From Candidatus Peribacteria bacterium (GTDB lineage Bacteria > Patescibacteria > JAEDAM01 > Absconditabacterales > Absconditicoccaceae): 64,000 nt of DNA. The position numbers were made by a program, and so were the translations under genes. The DNA lies in assembly GCA_031261265.1 (NCBI GenBank), contig JAISKI010000034.1, positions 1 to 64,000 on the forward strand. The letters are read 5' to 3'. Below the pieces are notes generated by a model. That model was not told where the DNA came from. It saw nothing but the letters and a program-made list of their open reading frames with translations, and made no database searches. The first letter of the stretch is position 1, and each line of letters starts with the position of its first letter. Below are positions 30,291-40,569 of this stretch, piece by piece.

Positions 30291-31242
30291 ATTAAGAAAC
30301 ACGGTTGTAAACTATATTTTTTCTCCAAATATGATAACAGATATTTTAGAGGATCATATTCCTATAACATTAAGGCTGTTTAGCTTCCTTATTTCTCTAA
30401 AGAGAAAACGATTGTTATTAAAAAAATGATCATTTAAGGGGTTAAAAAACATTGAAGGAATTGAAAAATATTATATTTCAATGTCTGCTTTTGATCCTAA
30501 ACATAAGAAAGATTGAATATCAGCTTTTGCTAGATTAAAAAATGGCGACCAATTTCTAGAAAAATGCCTCTTATCTATAAAAGATTATGTAGATGAGGTT
30601 ATCCTACTAGTAGATATTAACAGCACTGACAATACAAGCAAAATCTGCCAAAAATTATCTAAAAAATATCCCAATATTTTCAAATATTATGAATATGAAC
30701 CAGAAGTATATCCTTGAAATCATCTCTTATACTCGGAAACGCCAGATAATTCTGTACATTCCTTGTCTTACTTCTATAATTACTGTTTAAGTAAAGTAAG
30801 TTATAACTATGTGATGAAGATGGACGATGATATGTTATGTGTTAAATGAAATTTTGCAAAAATGACTAAATTTATAAAAATAAATAGACCTAAATACTTC
30901 TTAAACATACCTCAAATACAAATATCCATAGATAAAAGATGAAATCTAGCAATAGCAAATAAATTTTTATCTTCTGGAATCGCTGGAATATTTGGAGATC
31001 ATGGAATATTTCCTATTTCCCCAAAAACCTATTTTTATAACGATGTAGGGTGTGAAAACTTAATAGCACCACACAACATTAAATACGGAAAAATTTGATT
31101 CCTTCATCTAAAAAATTTAAAAATGGACGGATGAGTAGCCAACTATTCTGGATATGGAATAGAATATGTGAACTCACTATTTTTTGGAACAAATTATCTT
31201 CAAATACCACAAAAATATAAAGAATACTTAAAGAACTTATAA
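30277..31242 (+). CDS. Family-2-like glycosyltransferase, paralogue
   Basis: The 321-residue protein has ISAFARLKNGDQFLEKCL, LLVDINSTDNTSK and MKMDDDMLCV as the GT-A motifs, aligned with those of the upstream paralogue. ATG 30277 is chosen because the same N-terminal features (F..P, LRLF, FKGLKNIE) appear in both. It is the last gene of the plus-strand glycan operon. Its stop lies 4 bp from the end of the convergent GT4 gene. Confidence 0.8.
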
Positions 31243-31246
31243 ATTC

Positions 31247-33496
31247 TTACAGTCCTTCAAGTAATTCTTCTCGTCAACGAGTATTTTCTTGAGGAGAGAA
31301 TCTCTTAAGGTACTTCTTATGATTACACAATCTTTCTCTCAGACTTTCATCTATATATATATCTTCCATAGCTTTACTCAAAAGAAATTCGGTATTATAA
31401 TTATGCATAATAATAATAGAGTTTTCTCAAGCAATTTCCTTTGGTCCTGTCGGGCAATCTGTGCTAATAATAGGTAATGAGGTTGCCATAGCCTCCAATA
31501 GAACCACAGCGAATCACTCAAAATGGCTACTTAATACAAAGCAGTCTGATTTAGATAAATATTTATATACATTCTCCTTATTCCCTAAAAAATGAATGTC
31601 TTCTCCAGATGTTAGTGAATTTTTCAGTGCTAAATATTCCTCTTTCAATTCTCCATCTCATAAGATAACTAATTGAGTATCCGGAAAGTTTTGATGAAAT
31701 ATATCAAATCCTTTTAGAAGTCTGTCTTGTCCTTTTTGATAGGTCAATCTTCCCACATTAATAAATGTGAATTTATTAAAGTCAAAATCATCTATTTTTT
31801 CTTTTTTCAATTCTTCTATATTTGAAATATCTATGGAATTATAGATAACTACTAATTTTTGAGGATTGAATTTGTACTTTTGTATAAAGGTTTCTTGTTC
31901 TTCTTTTGAGATTAAAACTATTTTATCATGTAAACTTAGAAAGAATCTTAGAGTTTTATTTATGACCTTTCCCCATATACCAATTGTGGTATGAACTACC
32001 GCAATAGTTTTCCCCTTAAATCAAAAGCATTTTGCTAGTCATGATACCATAAAAAAATAATCTCCTTGCCCTATCAAAATATTTATTTTTTCTTTTTTGC
32101 ATATTCTTACTACCTTCCAAGCATTACTAAAAAGAGAAATCATTTTTTTAATTCAAAATCCTACTATAAATGGACTATGTAATGAAATTATTTTACCTTT
32201 ATATTCATTTCTAGGAATGATATCTTCTGAGAGAAGATGGTAAAAATCATATCATACATTCGATAATCCAATACTTAAATTCGCTTGAATCTTCTCTACA
32301 CCTCATCAAATTTTGAGAGATGAACAAAGTGATGCTATTTTTTTTCATCTAAATATATTCATATATAAAATGTAATATTGTTTAATATTTCCTTCCCACT
32401 GAAACTTCTCCTGAATGATCTTCTGATTTCTTTCTCTCCATATGACATTTTGTTTCATTACCTCTTCCACATTTTCTAATCCCCTTTTAATCTCTTTCAA
32501 AGAAGAACTTTCTAATACCATTGCATTCTCTCCATCTATCAAAACATCCAAAGCTCATTCATTAGGAGTAGCAATAATTGGCAATTCAAAATACATTGCT
32601 TGGAGCAGAGTAGTTGCTAATCATCATCACGGATTAGAGGTATGATAATGAATATCAAATTGTTGCTGATAAACAAGAGCTTCTTCAAATTTCTTACCAC
32701 CAGTAAAATATACTAATCACTCCTTATCTAAATTTTTCAACCTTTCCATATCCTCTCCATTTCCAACGATAATAATCTGAATTTTATCTTTCAATGTATT
32801 ATTCACATCATAATATGCCTGCACTAAACTTTCAACATTCTTCCATTTATATAATCTCCCTATAAATCCCACTAAAATCTTTCATGGAAATTTTTCGTGT
32901 AAATCTTCCACTTGAGGTAAATTTGAGGGAATCTCCAATCCTCTATAAATTACTTGCATTTTGTCTTTTCTGCCAAATTTAGAAGTAATAAATTGTTTGC
33001 AAGCATTACTAATAGGAATAATAAAATCTGACTTCCTAAAAACTCGTGATCCAATGGTGCGGTCATACAGATATGCTATTTTATTTTTCCATCCTTGAGC
33101 AAGTTGAACATAATCACTTCCATGTTCTATATGTACCCATTTTTTCTTCCATTTTTTTGCTAAAAATCCTCCTAAAAAGCTGGAAAGAAAAAATCTGGTA
33201 TGAGTTTGAATAATATCAGGATTGAATTTTTTTGCTTGTTTGATGCTTTCCTTAAATGACTTTTTCCAAAACTTGGGAAAAGGAAAATTAGAAATAATAT
33301 CAAAAGCGGGTAAAATAATAACCTTATACCCATCCTTTTCATACATTCAATTCTGCTTTGGTTGTCATACAGAGAAGACGAGATTTATCACTTCACCATT
33401 CTCTCCCTGCACGAAATATTTAGAAAATTCTTCAGCAACGGTTTCTAATCCTCATAAATGGGGTGGAAAATAGGGGAGTACTTGAAGAATTCTCAT
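31247..33496 (-). CDS. Double GT4 glycosyltransferase (two GT-B domains in one ORF)
   Basis: The frame is open from ATG 33496 to TAA 31247-31249 (749 residues, UGA = Gly). Domain 1 begins MRILQLVPYFPPHLGGLETV and ends near LYMNIF; it contains ILVGFIGRLYKWKNVESLV and the ATPNEGALDVLIDGENA region of GT4 enzymes. Domain 2 begins KKIASLCSSLKIGGGVEKIQ and contains FINVGRLTYQKGQDRLLKGF and LEAMATSLPIISTDCPTGP. A possible restart ATG lies at 32362, so two separate products cannot be excluded. Likely substrates are nucleotide sugars and surface glycan intermediates. Confidence 0.8.
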
Positions 33497-33621
33497 TTAT
33501 AGGGTACAGAATTTAAAATTTCATTTCCTATACTTTCACTTTCTCCTCCGCTTTTTCAAGCTCTTTTATCTTCCAGTTATTTGAATTTCACAATATCTTT
33601 CTCATCAAAGATTGCAAATCT

Positions 33622-34839
33622 TTACCCCTTAATCAGCCCCATCACCCACAACGGAATCGTCCTCTTATCCTCTGAAAGCTCAATCCCATCCTTTACAATA
33701 TATACATTCTCATCATATTTTCCAGCCTTTTTACTCTTTCCTCCAATCTCAAAATTCCACACCTTATCAAAAATCTGCAGAATAATATCACCTTGTTTCG
33801 GAGAAAAAAGCTCAGCATTTCTTAATCTTTTTAATTGTGAAGCTACAAAACATTCCCTTAAAATTCCAGCATCCGTTTCTAGATTGTAGGCATTGTAGAG
33901 ATTGGTGTTTCACAGAAACATTTTATACTCTTTTCTCACTCTATCACTGAGATTTCAGAATTTTGGAATGAGGGTAATAATTCAGATTTTATGAAGCAAG
34001 GTCAGCACATTTTCGACGCTTGATTTGTGTAATCATATTTTATTTGATAATCCTGTAAAACTCAGTTCACTAGGTGAAGTATGACTTATAAAATATAAGA
34101 GTCTTCTTATTTTATCCAATGAATCAGTTTGTAAATTGATAAACATAGGTAAGTCATCGAAAATCACCTTATCCATCAACGCTTGAAATTTTAAAAGATA
34201 ATCATCTCCTTCATACTGTCTGATATAAGGATACTGCCCCCTTCTAATAAAATCTTCAAAATAGATTTGTTTATGTCCATGAATTGAGTATTCCATTGAG
34301 ATTTTTTCGTGATTTTTAACTAATTCCTCTATAGTAAAGGCAGGAACTTCAACATTATGAAAGAATTTTAAATATTCTCTATAATTCATCGGATGGATTT
34401 CATAAAATTCTGCTCTTCTCGCCAAGTCAGCCAATCATTTATACATACTTAACGAGCTAGAACTAGAAAACACAACTTGCATTTTGGGTAATCAATCATA
34501 GATATTTTTTATTTCCTGTCTCCAGTTTTTATATTTATGGACTTCATCAATATAAATCATACGAATATCAAGCTCAAAGTAGAGATATTCCACAAATTTT
34601 AGTAAAGTAGCCGGCTCAGCACCTGCAAATCTTGCATCATCTAAAGAGAAATAGAAACCTGAAGTTTTTTGAAATCTTTGTAGCATAATGGTAGTTTTCC
34701 CAACCCCTCTTTCTCAGATAAGAGCAGAAATCCTATATTCTCGATTGATAGAATTAAGAGCCTCTCTCTCGAAATCAGCACTAAACTCCTGTAAAATTTC
34801 ATCTTGTTTTTTTTTGAAATACTTATAAAGTTCCTTCAT
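33622..34839 (-). CDS. AAA_14/DUF4143 ATPase
   Basis: The 405-residue protein has Walker A LIGERGVGKTTIM (first Gly TGA), Walker B IRMIYIDEVHKY, a sensor VVFSSSS, the ARRAEFYEIHPMNYREYLKF region and a C-terminal DUF4143 part ending IPLWVMGLIKG. It is a different subgroup from the copy at 23089. The 125 bp between its stop and the GT4 start hold no supported gene, only a tail-like sequence (33535-33567) repeated at 35456-35488. Confidence 0.88.
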
Positions 34840-34979
34840 GGCAGTTTAAAGTGCTAACAAATAAAGATATTATACGCTACAACGGCTATTACTGTAATAC
34901 TATAGTCGCTATAACGACCATTATAATCATTTTTTATCAAAAATCAAGTTTTTTATCGCAAATTTTTTCCCCCCACTTT
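34840..34979. promoter_or_regulatory. AT-rich region upstream of the AAA_14 gene
   Basis: The 140 bp hold short repeated and palindromic pieces on the minus strand (CTATAATGGTCG, TATAGCGACTATAGT, GTAGCGTATAATATC) that look like overlapping -10 boxes and a possible operator. No exact motif can be assigned. Confidence 0.3.
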
Positions 34980-35423
34980 TTATCCCACCTTCCCCCTATA
35001 CTCACTACTATTATGTGTCTTAGCCCCCAGTCCATCCCTAATTATAATCCCCAACTCCTCACACACCTTCACTTCTGGAATATTCCCAGCAAATCTATCT
35101 CACCCCTTCCCAAAAATAATCTGCACCTCCTCACCATACAACTCTCTCACTTTCTTCGCCACCGCCCTAATACTCTCACACACACTTCCATCCTTATCAA
35201 CAGACAAAAAAACCTGGTCCACTGGCTTCAAAGCCAACACGATACGAAGTCTAAACTGCTCATCTTGAAAAACCTCCTCTTTCCCAGTTTTTAACCTGAC
35301 TTGCTGGTCATTATTCACAATCACCCACAGTTCATCTCCAAGCTCTTTACAAAGTTCCAGACATTCCAGATGTCAGGGATGAAGGGGATTAAAATATCCA
35401 GAGGTGATGACTATTGTTTTCAT
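34980..35423 (-). CDS. Cytidylyltransferase-like nucleotidyltransferase
   Basis: The 147-residue protein begins MKTIVITSGYFNPLHPGHLE, the nucleotidyltransferase fold with the HxGH motif, whose glycine is encoded by TGA. Further family features are ELWVIVNND and EEVFQDEQFRLRIVLALKPV. It is the size of RfaE/TagD/PPAT-like domains and probably transfers CMP or AMP to a phosphate group. Nearby glycan genes fit nucleotide-sugar activation, but the substrate is unknown. Confidence 0.82.
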
Positions 35424-35549
35424 CTATGTATTAAAAAGAAATAAATCTAACTCTACTTTCACTTTCTCCTCCCATTTTTCAAGCTCTTGTGATAAGAAAG
35501 ATGTTTCAAAACATAAACGCTTTTGTTTATAAATGATAACATTGAAAAC

Positions 35550-36230
35550 CTAAAACACCACTTCTCCCAACTTTTCATCTCCTCCTACGCTGCATCACTG
35601 CATTGGATCAGTTTCATAACTTCTTTTCTTAATTTCCACAGAAGACAATTTTCCATATTCTGCAACTATACTATCCAAAAACTTCTCATCATCTGGACTA
35701 AAAGTCAGCTTTTTAGCCAAAATAGGTTGAGAAAGAAAATACTGACCATCTTTGGCGAAAAAAGTATCAGCAAGATAGATGTCTTTATTAAACGGTCAAG
35801 CATACCAACGGAGATATTTCGTCCCCGTGAATTTTATTCAATTCTTTTGATAATATTGAATATCAGCAAAATACACTAGTTTCATCAGTTTGAGAATATC
35901 TACTGTGGGAAGATGAGAAATAAAATAATCAAGGGTTTCCAAAAATCTTCGATTAAAATTTTCTTTGGTAAAATACTCAATACTAATTTCAAGGGCGTCT
36001 GCAATTTTAGTGAGTACCTCAATAGAGGGGTTATATTCCCCAGCTTCTAATTCTGATACAATACTCTGAGTGATACTTGCTTTTTCAGCGAGAGTTTGCT
36101 GAGAAAATCATTTATATTTTCTTCGATGATATAAATTTGATCAAATAGTAAGTTGATTTCTAATACTGCTTTGCATTTTTTCATCACCAAGTTGAGTAGT
36201 TCGTTTTGGAGGAGTAGTGAGAATAGGCAT
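35550..36230 (-). CDS. XRE-Panacea (SocA-like, DUF4065) antitoxin
   Basis: The 226-residue protein has an N-terminal XRE helix-turn-helix (FSQQTLAEKASITQSIVSELE). The C-terminal Panacea/DUF4065 domain is recognisable by ILKLMKLVYFADIQYYQKNG, FTGTKYLRWYAGPFNKDIY and DPMQG. Panacea domains neutralise many unrelated toxins by direct binding. It starts 11 bp after the stop of the toxin-like gene, the usual two-gene arrangement, with the toxin first as in HigBA. Autorepression is expected through the XRE part. The 126 bp after it hold no supported gene. Confidence 0.85.
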
Positions 36231-36241
36231 TTTGTGTAGGT

Positions 36242-36691
36242 TTAAAAGATTAAAAGCTGATAAGTGAATTTCTGTGGTCAGAGGAAATCATTTTGGATAA
36301 GTTTTGCAGTAATTAACGCTTTTTCATATTCTTGTTGAGTTTTTCCTATTTGTTTTTTATCATCATAGGATTGAGGTTTTACAAGGTTTCCTGTGAGAAC
36401 AATACTCGTTGAATCCAGATGAAAGAAGAAAATTCTGATAAGTAGACTTGTTCCTCCTGCCTGAATACGAAACTCAAAGAATTGTCCTTCCAAATGTTTT
36501 ACCGTGTATCCATCAACTTGAAAGTTTCTCCTCTCATAGTTTTTGATAATTTCCGAGATTTTTGTATAGAGTTTCTGTTGGTAAAGCACGGTATTTCAGG
36601 GAATATCACCAGTTTTGAGAATTTTTTGTACTGCATTGGTTATACTATCTTCTCCATCTTCTATGAAAGAATAACACTTCATTACTGGCAT
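36242..36691 (-). CDS. HigB/Gp49-like RelE-fold toxin
   Basis: The 149-residue protein matches the phage Gp49-like/HigB pattern: QFFEFRIQAGGTSLLIRIFFF (basic beta strands), SIVLTGNLVKPQ and a C-terminal helix KTQQEYEKALITAKL. RelE-fold toxins cut mRNA on ribosomes. ATG 36691 (MPVMKCYSF) is chosen over a longer hydrophobic in-frame extension to 36787. Two TGA Gly lie at its N- and C-terminal ends. It pairs with the downstream Panacea antitoxin. Confidence 0.8.
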
Positions 36692-36936
36692 AATATGAGA
36701 AAGTAAAAATTTATGTATGAATAGTATAAGGATTATTTTTATAAAATCAAGTAAATTATATGTAATTACATATAAAACTATATTCATTCAAAACTAAGAA
36801 ATTGAAGAATTTTTCATACCTGTCTCACTCCCAAAAAGATGAGAATTTTATGACTTTATTTTAGAGTTAACTAAAGTTAAGTAGGTAGGTATTTTAGTTT
36901 GTAAATTGCAAGTTTTCTATTATAAAAAATTTCCCA

Positions 36937-36968
36937 CAAAAAAATCCTATGAATCAAACATTCATAGG
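36937..36968 (-). terminator. Terminator of the GIN-domain gene
   Basis: On the minus strand a perfect 9-bp stem (CCTATGAAT / ATTCATAGG) is followed by seven T. The 36692-36936 stretch beside it has no gene I can support. Confidence 0.85.
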
Positions 36969-36986
36969 ATCCCTTTAAAATTCAGA

Positions 36987-37925
36987 CTACAATACTTTAC
37001 ATCTCCCCATACCATCTTCTGAAATTCTCGGAGTATTAACCGGTTTGCTATACCTAATGGTACTGTGACCATCAGCGTCTGCTTTCACATCGGTTAATTT
37101 CCCCTGAAGAGTGATTTTACTCATCCCATCAGCTTCCAGATCAGCATCTTTGATCTCTCCTCCATTGATTTCGACTTCACTGTGTCCATCTACATCAATG
37201 GTTAGTGTAGTTGCAGCCAGTTTCTGAAAGATTCCCTTACTCATACCATCCAGAGAAATCTTAGCAGAGTCGGCAGTAATACTTGATGCCTGCAATTTGG
37301 AGTGGCTATCTCCATCGTAATTCAATTTAGAGAAAAAAAGTTCATCTTCCAAGTTCACGTCCTTACACTCCGTAATCTGACAATCGATCCCTTTTGGCAC
37401 CAAGATCACCACTTTCGGAGATTCAGGATTTTCTTTCTCTTTTTCATTGGAGTTTGTGGCTCTCATTAATTTTCCATTAACGTAGATGTTATTCCCTACT
37501 ACCTTAATACTTCTTCCATTAATAGTAGTTTGAGAATAACTTCCTATAATGGTCGCATTTGACGACGAAGAGATCACATTATTGAGAACCTTGGAAAGAA
37601 AACCTCCAAGAATAGTCTGAGTAGAATCGCTTTTCTCATCAACTCCACTTTTCTTCCCATCAGCTTCCTCATACTGTTTCCCGTTAACATATAATTTCCC
37701 GTCACGGAAAGTCATATTCTTTCCGTTAATGTTAACGTGATTCCCATTCCCGCAACCTTTCCCTTGTAGGGTGAGGGTCCCGTTAGAATCCGTAATTTCC
37801 AGACTTTTAGGAGCCTGTTCAATGTGTAGGAACTCATCAGAGGAGGGTTTAATCACCAATTCTGAAATGCCCTGAATGGTCAGCTTTTTCACTGAATAGT
37901 CTGTTTTTCTTTCTTCTTTTAACAT
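36987..37925 (-). CDS. GIN-domain (DUF2807-like) beta-helix protein
   Basis: The 312-residue protein has no TGA and no signal peptide. Its C-terminal half is a series of short strands with repeating D-G-x-S/D-G-M-S motifs (DGDSHSKLQAS, LDGMSKGI, VDGHSEVEINGG, ADGMSKITLQG). These are typical of the GIN/DUF2807 right-handed beta helix. The N-terminal half has two NGKxxxVNGK-type beta hairpin repeats. In Bacteroidota such domains are exported; here export is not evident. It is a single-gene unit between a good promoter and a terminator. Confidence 0.75.
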   Translation of the reverse strand: MLKEERKTDYSVKKLTIQGISELVIKPSSDEFLHIEQAPKSLEITDSNGTLTLQGKGCGNGNHVNINGKNMTFRDGKLYVNGKQYEEADGKKSGVDEKSDSTQTILGGFLSKVLNNVISSSSNATIIGSYSQTTINGRSIKVVGNNIYVNGKLMRATNSNEKEKENPESPKVVILVPKGIDCQITECKDVNLEDELFFSKLNYDGDSHSKLQASSITADSAKISLDGMSKGIFQKLAATTLTIDVDGHSEVEINGGEIKDADLEADGMSKITLQGKLTDVKADADGHSTIRYSKPVNTPRISEDGMGRCKVL

Positions 37926-37961
37926 ATTTTTTTATTTAAATGTTTTTTTATTTTCAGGAAC

Positions 37962-37990
37962 ATTATATATATATGAATATAAAAAGTCAA
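37962..37990 (-). promoter_or_regulatory. Promoter of the GIN-domain gene
   Basis: On the minus strand TTGACT (37990-37985) and TATAAT (37967-37962), 17-bp spacing; the start codon is 36 bp beyond. Confidence 0.8.
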
Positions 37991-38041
37991 GTTAAAAATA
38001 GGCTGATAAAGAGCGGAATCTGGTGAAATACCATTCTTTCC

Positions 38042-38069
38042 TTGAAATTCTAAACCAATTCCATATCTT
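38042..38069 (+). promoter_or_regulatory. Promoter of tig
   Basis: TTGAAA (38042-38047) and TATCTT (38064-38069), 16-bp spacing, ending 33 bp before the ATG. Confidence 0.65.
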
Positions 38070-38102
38070 ACAGTCAGTTTTATTTTACTCTTTCATCTTC
38101 TA

Positions 38103-39353
38103 ATGGCATACACATTAACCAAAGGGAATCAATCAAATTATCATCTCGAAATCACCTTTACTGCTGAGGATCAGGCACATGAAAAAGCTCATGTACTCAA
38201 ACATTTCCAAGCAGATATGAACCTCGCAGGATTCAGAAAAGGGCAAGTGCCTCTGGATCTCGTGGAAAAGAATGTACAACCCGAATATCTCAATATGAGT
38301 ATCGTGGAGCACATCGCTAATCATGGCATCCAATCAGCAGTGACAGAGCATCCAGAAATTAGATTCATCGGTGAACCTTACGATTATAGCCAAGATGAAA
38401 AAGAGGGTATTACCACGATCAAGTTGAAGCTGGATATCTATCCAGAGATCGAAATCAAAAAAGACAGTTGGAAATCTGAAACCATCAAACCTATTACGGT
38501 AAAAGTGGAGAAAAAGGATATTGAGGACGCTATCACCAATCTTAGAAAAAATTATGCTGACTACCAAGACACAGAAGTCTTGGAACTCGGTACGGTTTCC
38601 AAAATCGCTCTCGAATGGCTCGATAAAGAGGGGACTCCTCTCGAAAAAGGGACTACCTACATCGGAGAACCAGAATTTGCTGAAGATCCTTTCCGAGAAA
38701 AAACCTTTGTAGGACAGCAAAAAGGAGCGGAGATCGAACTCAAATATGATGAAAAATCTCTTCCTTCCGTCCTTCATGCCAAACCAGAGATAACAAAACC
38801 CACGAAACTCAAAGCTACGATCAAAGATGTAAAAAAGCAGATTCTTCCTGAATTTACGGAGGAAAATATCTTGAAATTCTTCGGGAAAGAAAGTGAAGTA
38901 AAAAACGAAACCGAACTCAAAGCATTCATCGAAAAACAACTTTACGCTCAAAAAGAGCAAACTGCTCTCATCACTGCAGTAGAGGAGTTTGTGAGTAAAA
39001 TCAGAAAAGATGCGATGTCAGTATCCATCCCAAAAACCATGATTGATGAAGAATTCAAATCCAGAGTTCAGTCTCTAGAACAGCGTTTTGGTAGTAAAGA
39101 AAAAGTAGAAGAATACCTGAAAGCGATGACCGAAGAGCAGAGAAAACAATTTGTAGACGATATCCAAAAAGCTTCTTCAGAAAGTCTCGAAAAATTCTTC
39201 ATCCTCAACAAAGTGACCGAATTACTCGGGATCGAAATTGATCGAAATAATCAAGATTTATCTGTTGAAAGAAAAATTTACGAGCATTTTAATCCTTCCA
39301 ATGAAGGTCCAAAGGCAGAAAAATCAGAAAAAAAGACGAAAAAAACTGAATAG
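38103..39353 (+). CDS. tig: Trigger factor chaperone
   Basis: Trigger factor binds the ribosome exit tunnel and shields nascent proteins. The 416-residue protein has the ribosome-binding signature MNLAGFRKGQVPLDLVEK (family GFRxGxxP), a degenerate PPIase-like middle domain and a long helical C-terminal domain (IRKDAMSVSIPKTMIDEEF). It has a highly charged Lys/Glu tail. The length is close to the family norm and there are no TGA codons. Monocistronic, with its own promoter and terminator. Confidence 0.95.
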   Translation: MAYTLTKGNQSNYHLEITFTAEDQAHEKAHVLKHFQADMNLAGFRKGQVPLDLVEKNVQPEYLNMSIVEHIANHGIQSAVTEHPEIRFIGEPYDYSQDEKEGITTIKLKLDIYPEIEIKKDSWKSETIKPITVKVEKKDIEDAITNLRKNYADYQDTEVLELGTVSKIALEWLDKEGTPLEKGTTYIGEPEFAEDPFREKTFVGQQKGAEIELKYDEKSLPSVLHAKPEITKPTKLKATIKDVKKQILPEFTEENILKFFGKESEVKNETELKAFIEKQLYAQKEQTALITAVEEFVSKIRKDAMSVSIPKTMIDEEFKSRVQSLEQRFGSKEKVEEYLKAMTEEQRKQFVDDIQKASSESLEKFFILNKVTELLGIEIDRNNQDLSVERKIYEHFNPSNEGPKAEKSEKKTKKTE

Positions 39354-39362
39354 AAAAAAAAG

Positions 39363-39398
39363 AACCCCACAATCCCGAAACGGAAGGTGAGGTTTTTC
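39363..39398 (+). terminator. Terminator of tig
   Basis: 8-bp stem (AACCCCAC / GTGAGGTT, one mismatch) with a T tail. Confidence 0.7.
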
Positions 39399-39438
39399 TT
39401 TAATTTGGTTTTCCTCTTTGTCTCTTTTTTAATTTGAC

Positions 39439-39591
39439 CTAGAGGAAATAAAATGCATCATTCGACCAAGGTGGCGTCTCTTTCAGAGATTTTTCCATAA
39501 TCTCTCTTCTTTTTGCATAACGTTCCTTGTCCCACGAGAAAAACGAGGGTTTCTTCTCCGTCTCTTGTACTAATTTACTTTCTTCATCCAT
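39439..39591 (-). CDS. Small acidic/basic protein (50 aa), unknown
   Basis: MDEESKLVQETEKKPSFFSW is the N-terminus; the remainder is charged and ends SNDAFYFL. It begins 14 bp after the stop of the upstream two-TM gene on the same strand, so it is the last gene of that operon. The small size limits confidence, but start, spacing and stop are all clean. Confidence 0.5.
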   Translation of the reverse strand: MDEESKLVQETEKKPSFFSWDKERYAKRREIMEKSLKETPPWSNDAFYFL

Positions 39592-39605
39592 GTTTCCTCC
39601 TTTTT

Positions 39606-39974
39606 TTATTTGTTTTCACTTTCCTCCTCCAATACCTCTAAATATTCTCCGAGGTCATGGTAAATGTCCTCCAAAGAATAATCATCTCTACAAAGATCAC
39701 CTTCCAGTATTGCTTTAATCCCGCGTTCAAGATCCTTTTTTCTGGGTTCCCAGTTCTTGTAAAAAGATTTGGTAGCCTTATAAATACCAAAAGGAAATCC
39801 TATAACCAGCACAAAAAAGCTTACAATAATGAGAGGAACATTCCCTTGAAATAGCATAAGGAGAAAAAGGATAATCCCAATGATAACACTCAACATAACA
39901 GGTTTTACTACCCTTAGAGTTCTTACATTACTCAACAGAATATCTCTGTTAATCACTTGTTCATTTGTTTCCAT
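39606..39974 (-). CDS. Two-TM membrane protein, unknown
   Basis: The 122-residue protein has two hydrophobic segments (PVMLSVIIGIILFLLMLF and LIIVSFFVLVIGFPFGIY) followed by an acidic C-terminal tail (YLEVLEEESENK). No TGA. ATG 39974 is chosen because it fits the promoter at 40012-40040; the longer in-frame upstream extension lies before that promoter. Confidence 0.65.
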   Translation of the reverse strand: METNEQVINRDILLSNVRTLRVVKPVMLSVIIGIILFLLMLFQGNVPLIIVSFFVLVIGFPFGIYKATKSFYKNWEPRKKDLERGIKAILEGDLCRDDYSLEDIYHDLGEYLEVLEEESENK

Positions 39975-40011
39975 TTTTATTTGTTTTATTAAGTTATTTC
40001 TTTTCTCGTGC

Positions 40012-40040
40012 ATTATAAAGAATATACAAATGAAAGTCAA
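40012..40040 (-). promoter_or_regulatory. Promoter of the two-TM operon
   Basis: On the minus strand TTGACT (40040-40035) and TATAAT (40017-40012), 17-bp spacing, 37 bp before the start at 39974. Confidence 0.8.
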
Positions 40041-40071
40041 TAGATATTTCTTCGCGTTCTTTACCCAGTAG

Positions 40072-40377
40072 CTATACAAGCATAAGCAACTGCTGACTAT
40101 ATTCTTCACAAAGCTTTTTCCATCCTTGTCTCTCTCAAGCAGAAATGACGGGAGAAAAATCAATAACGTTGAGAAGGTTTTTCTTAAAATCATCTACGAT
40201 ATCTAGATATTCCCAACGGGTATGAGTTTCCAGTTGACTCTCCCACATTTCTGCGAGAAACTGTTTTTTCCTCTCTTCTCACTCCACAAATGAGATTCCA
40301 GCATATCGTGGACCAAATTGAGGATAGCTTGCACTAAGTTCTTCTAAAAGAGGTTTTTTGGTGTAGTTTGTTGTCAT
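40072..40377 (-). CDS. Hypothetical protein (101 aa)
   Basis: A soluble, mostly helical protein (MTTNYTKKPLLEELSASYPQ at the start) with Gly encoded by TGA at 40279-40281 and 40135-40137. I recognise no family. It lies upstream of the promoter of the two-TM operon and has no clear partner. Confidence 0.55.
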
Positions 40378-40569
40378 AATAATGAGAAAAAAGCTAAAAA
40401 GAGAGGCTGATCACCTCTGTGTACGTTTCAGTTAACAATTCAATAGATAAACTCCAGTCCTAGAAAAGGACCCTTTTTCTGTACTATACAGAAATGGAGA
40501 GGGAAAATCAAGAGATAATTCGTCCAAAATAATTTCTCTAGATATTTTAAGCAAGGTTTTCGATAATTT

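Noticed and set aside
34851..35294. Plus-strand ORF of 147 codons
   Set aside because: Shadow of the nucleotidyltransferase gene on the other strand; low-complexity His/Leu/Ser composition.
38334..38960. Minus-strand ORF of 208 codons opposite tig
   Set aside because: Antisense shadow rich in Phe and Arg, arising from Lys/Glu codons of tig.
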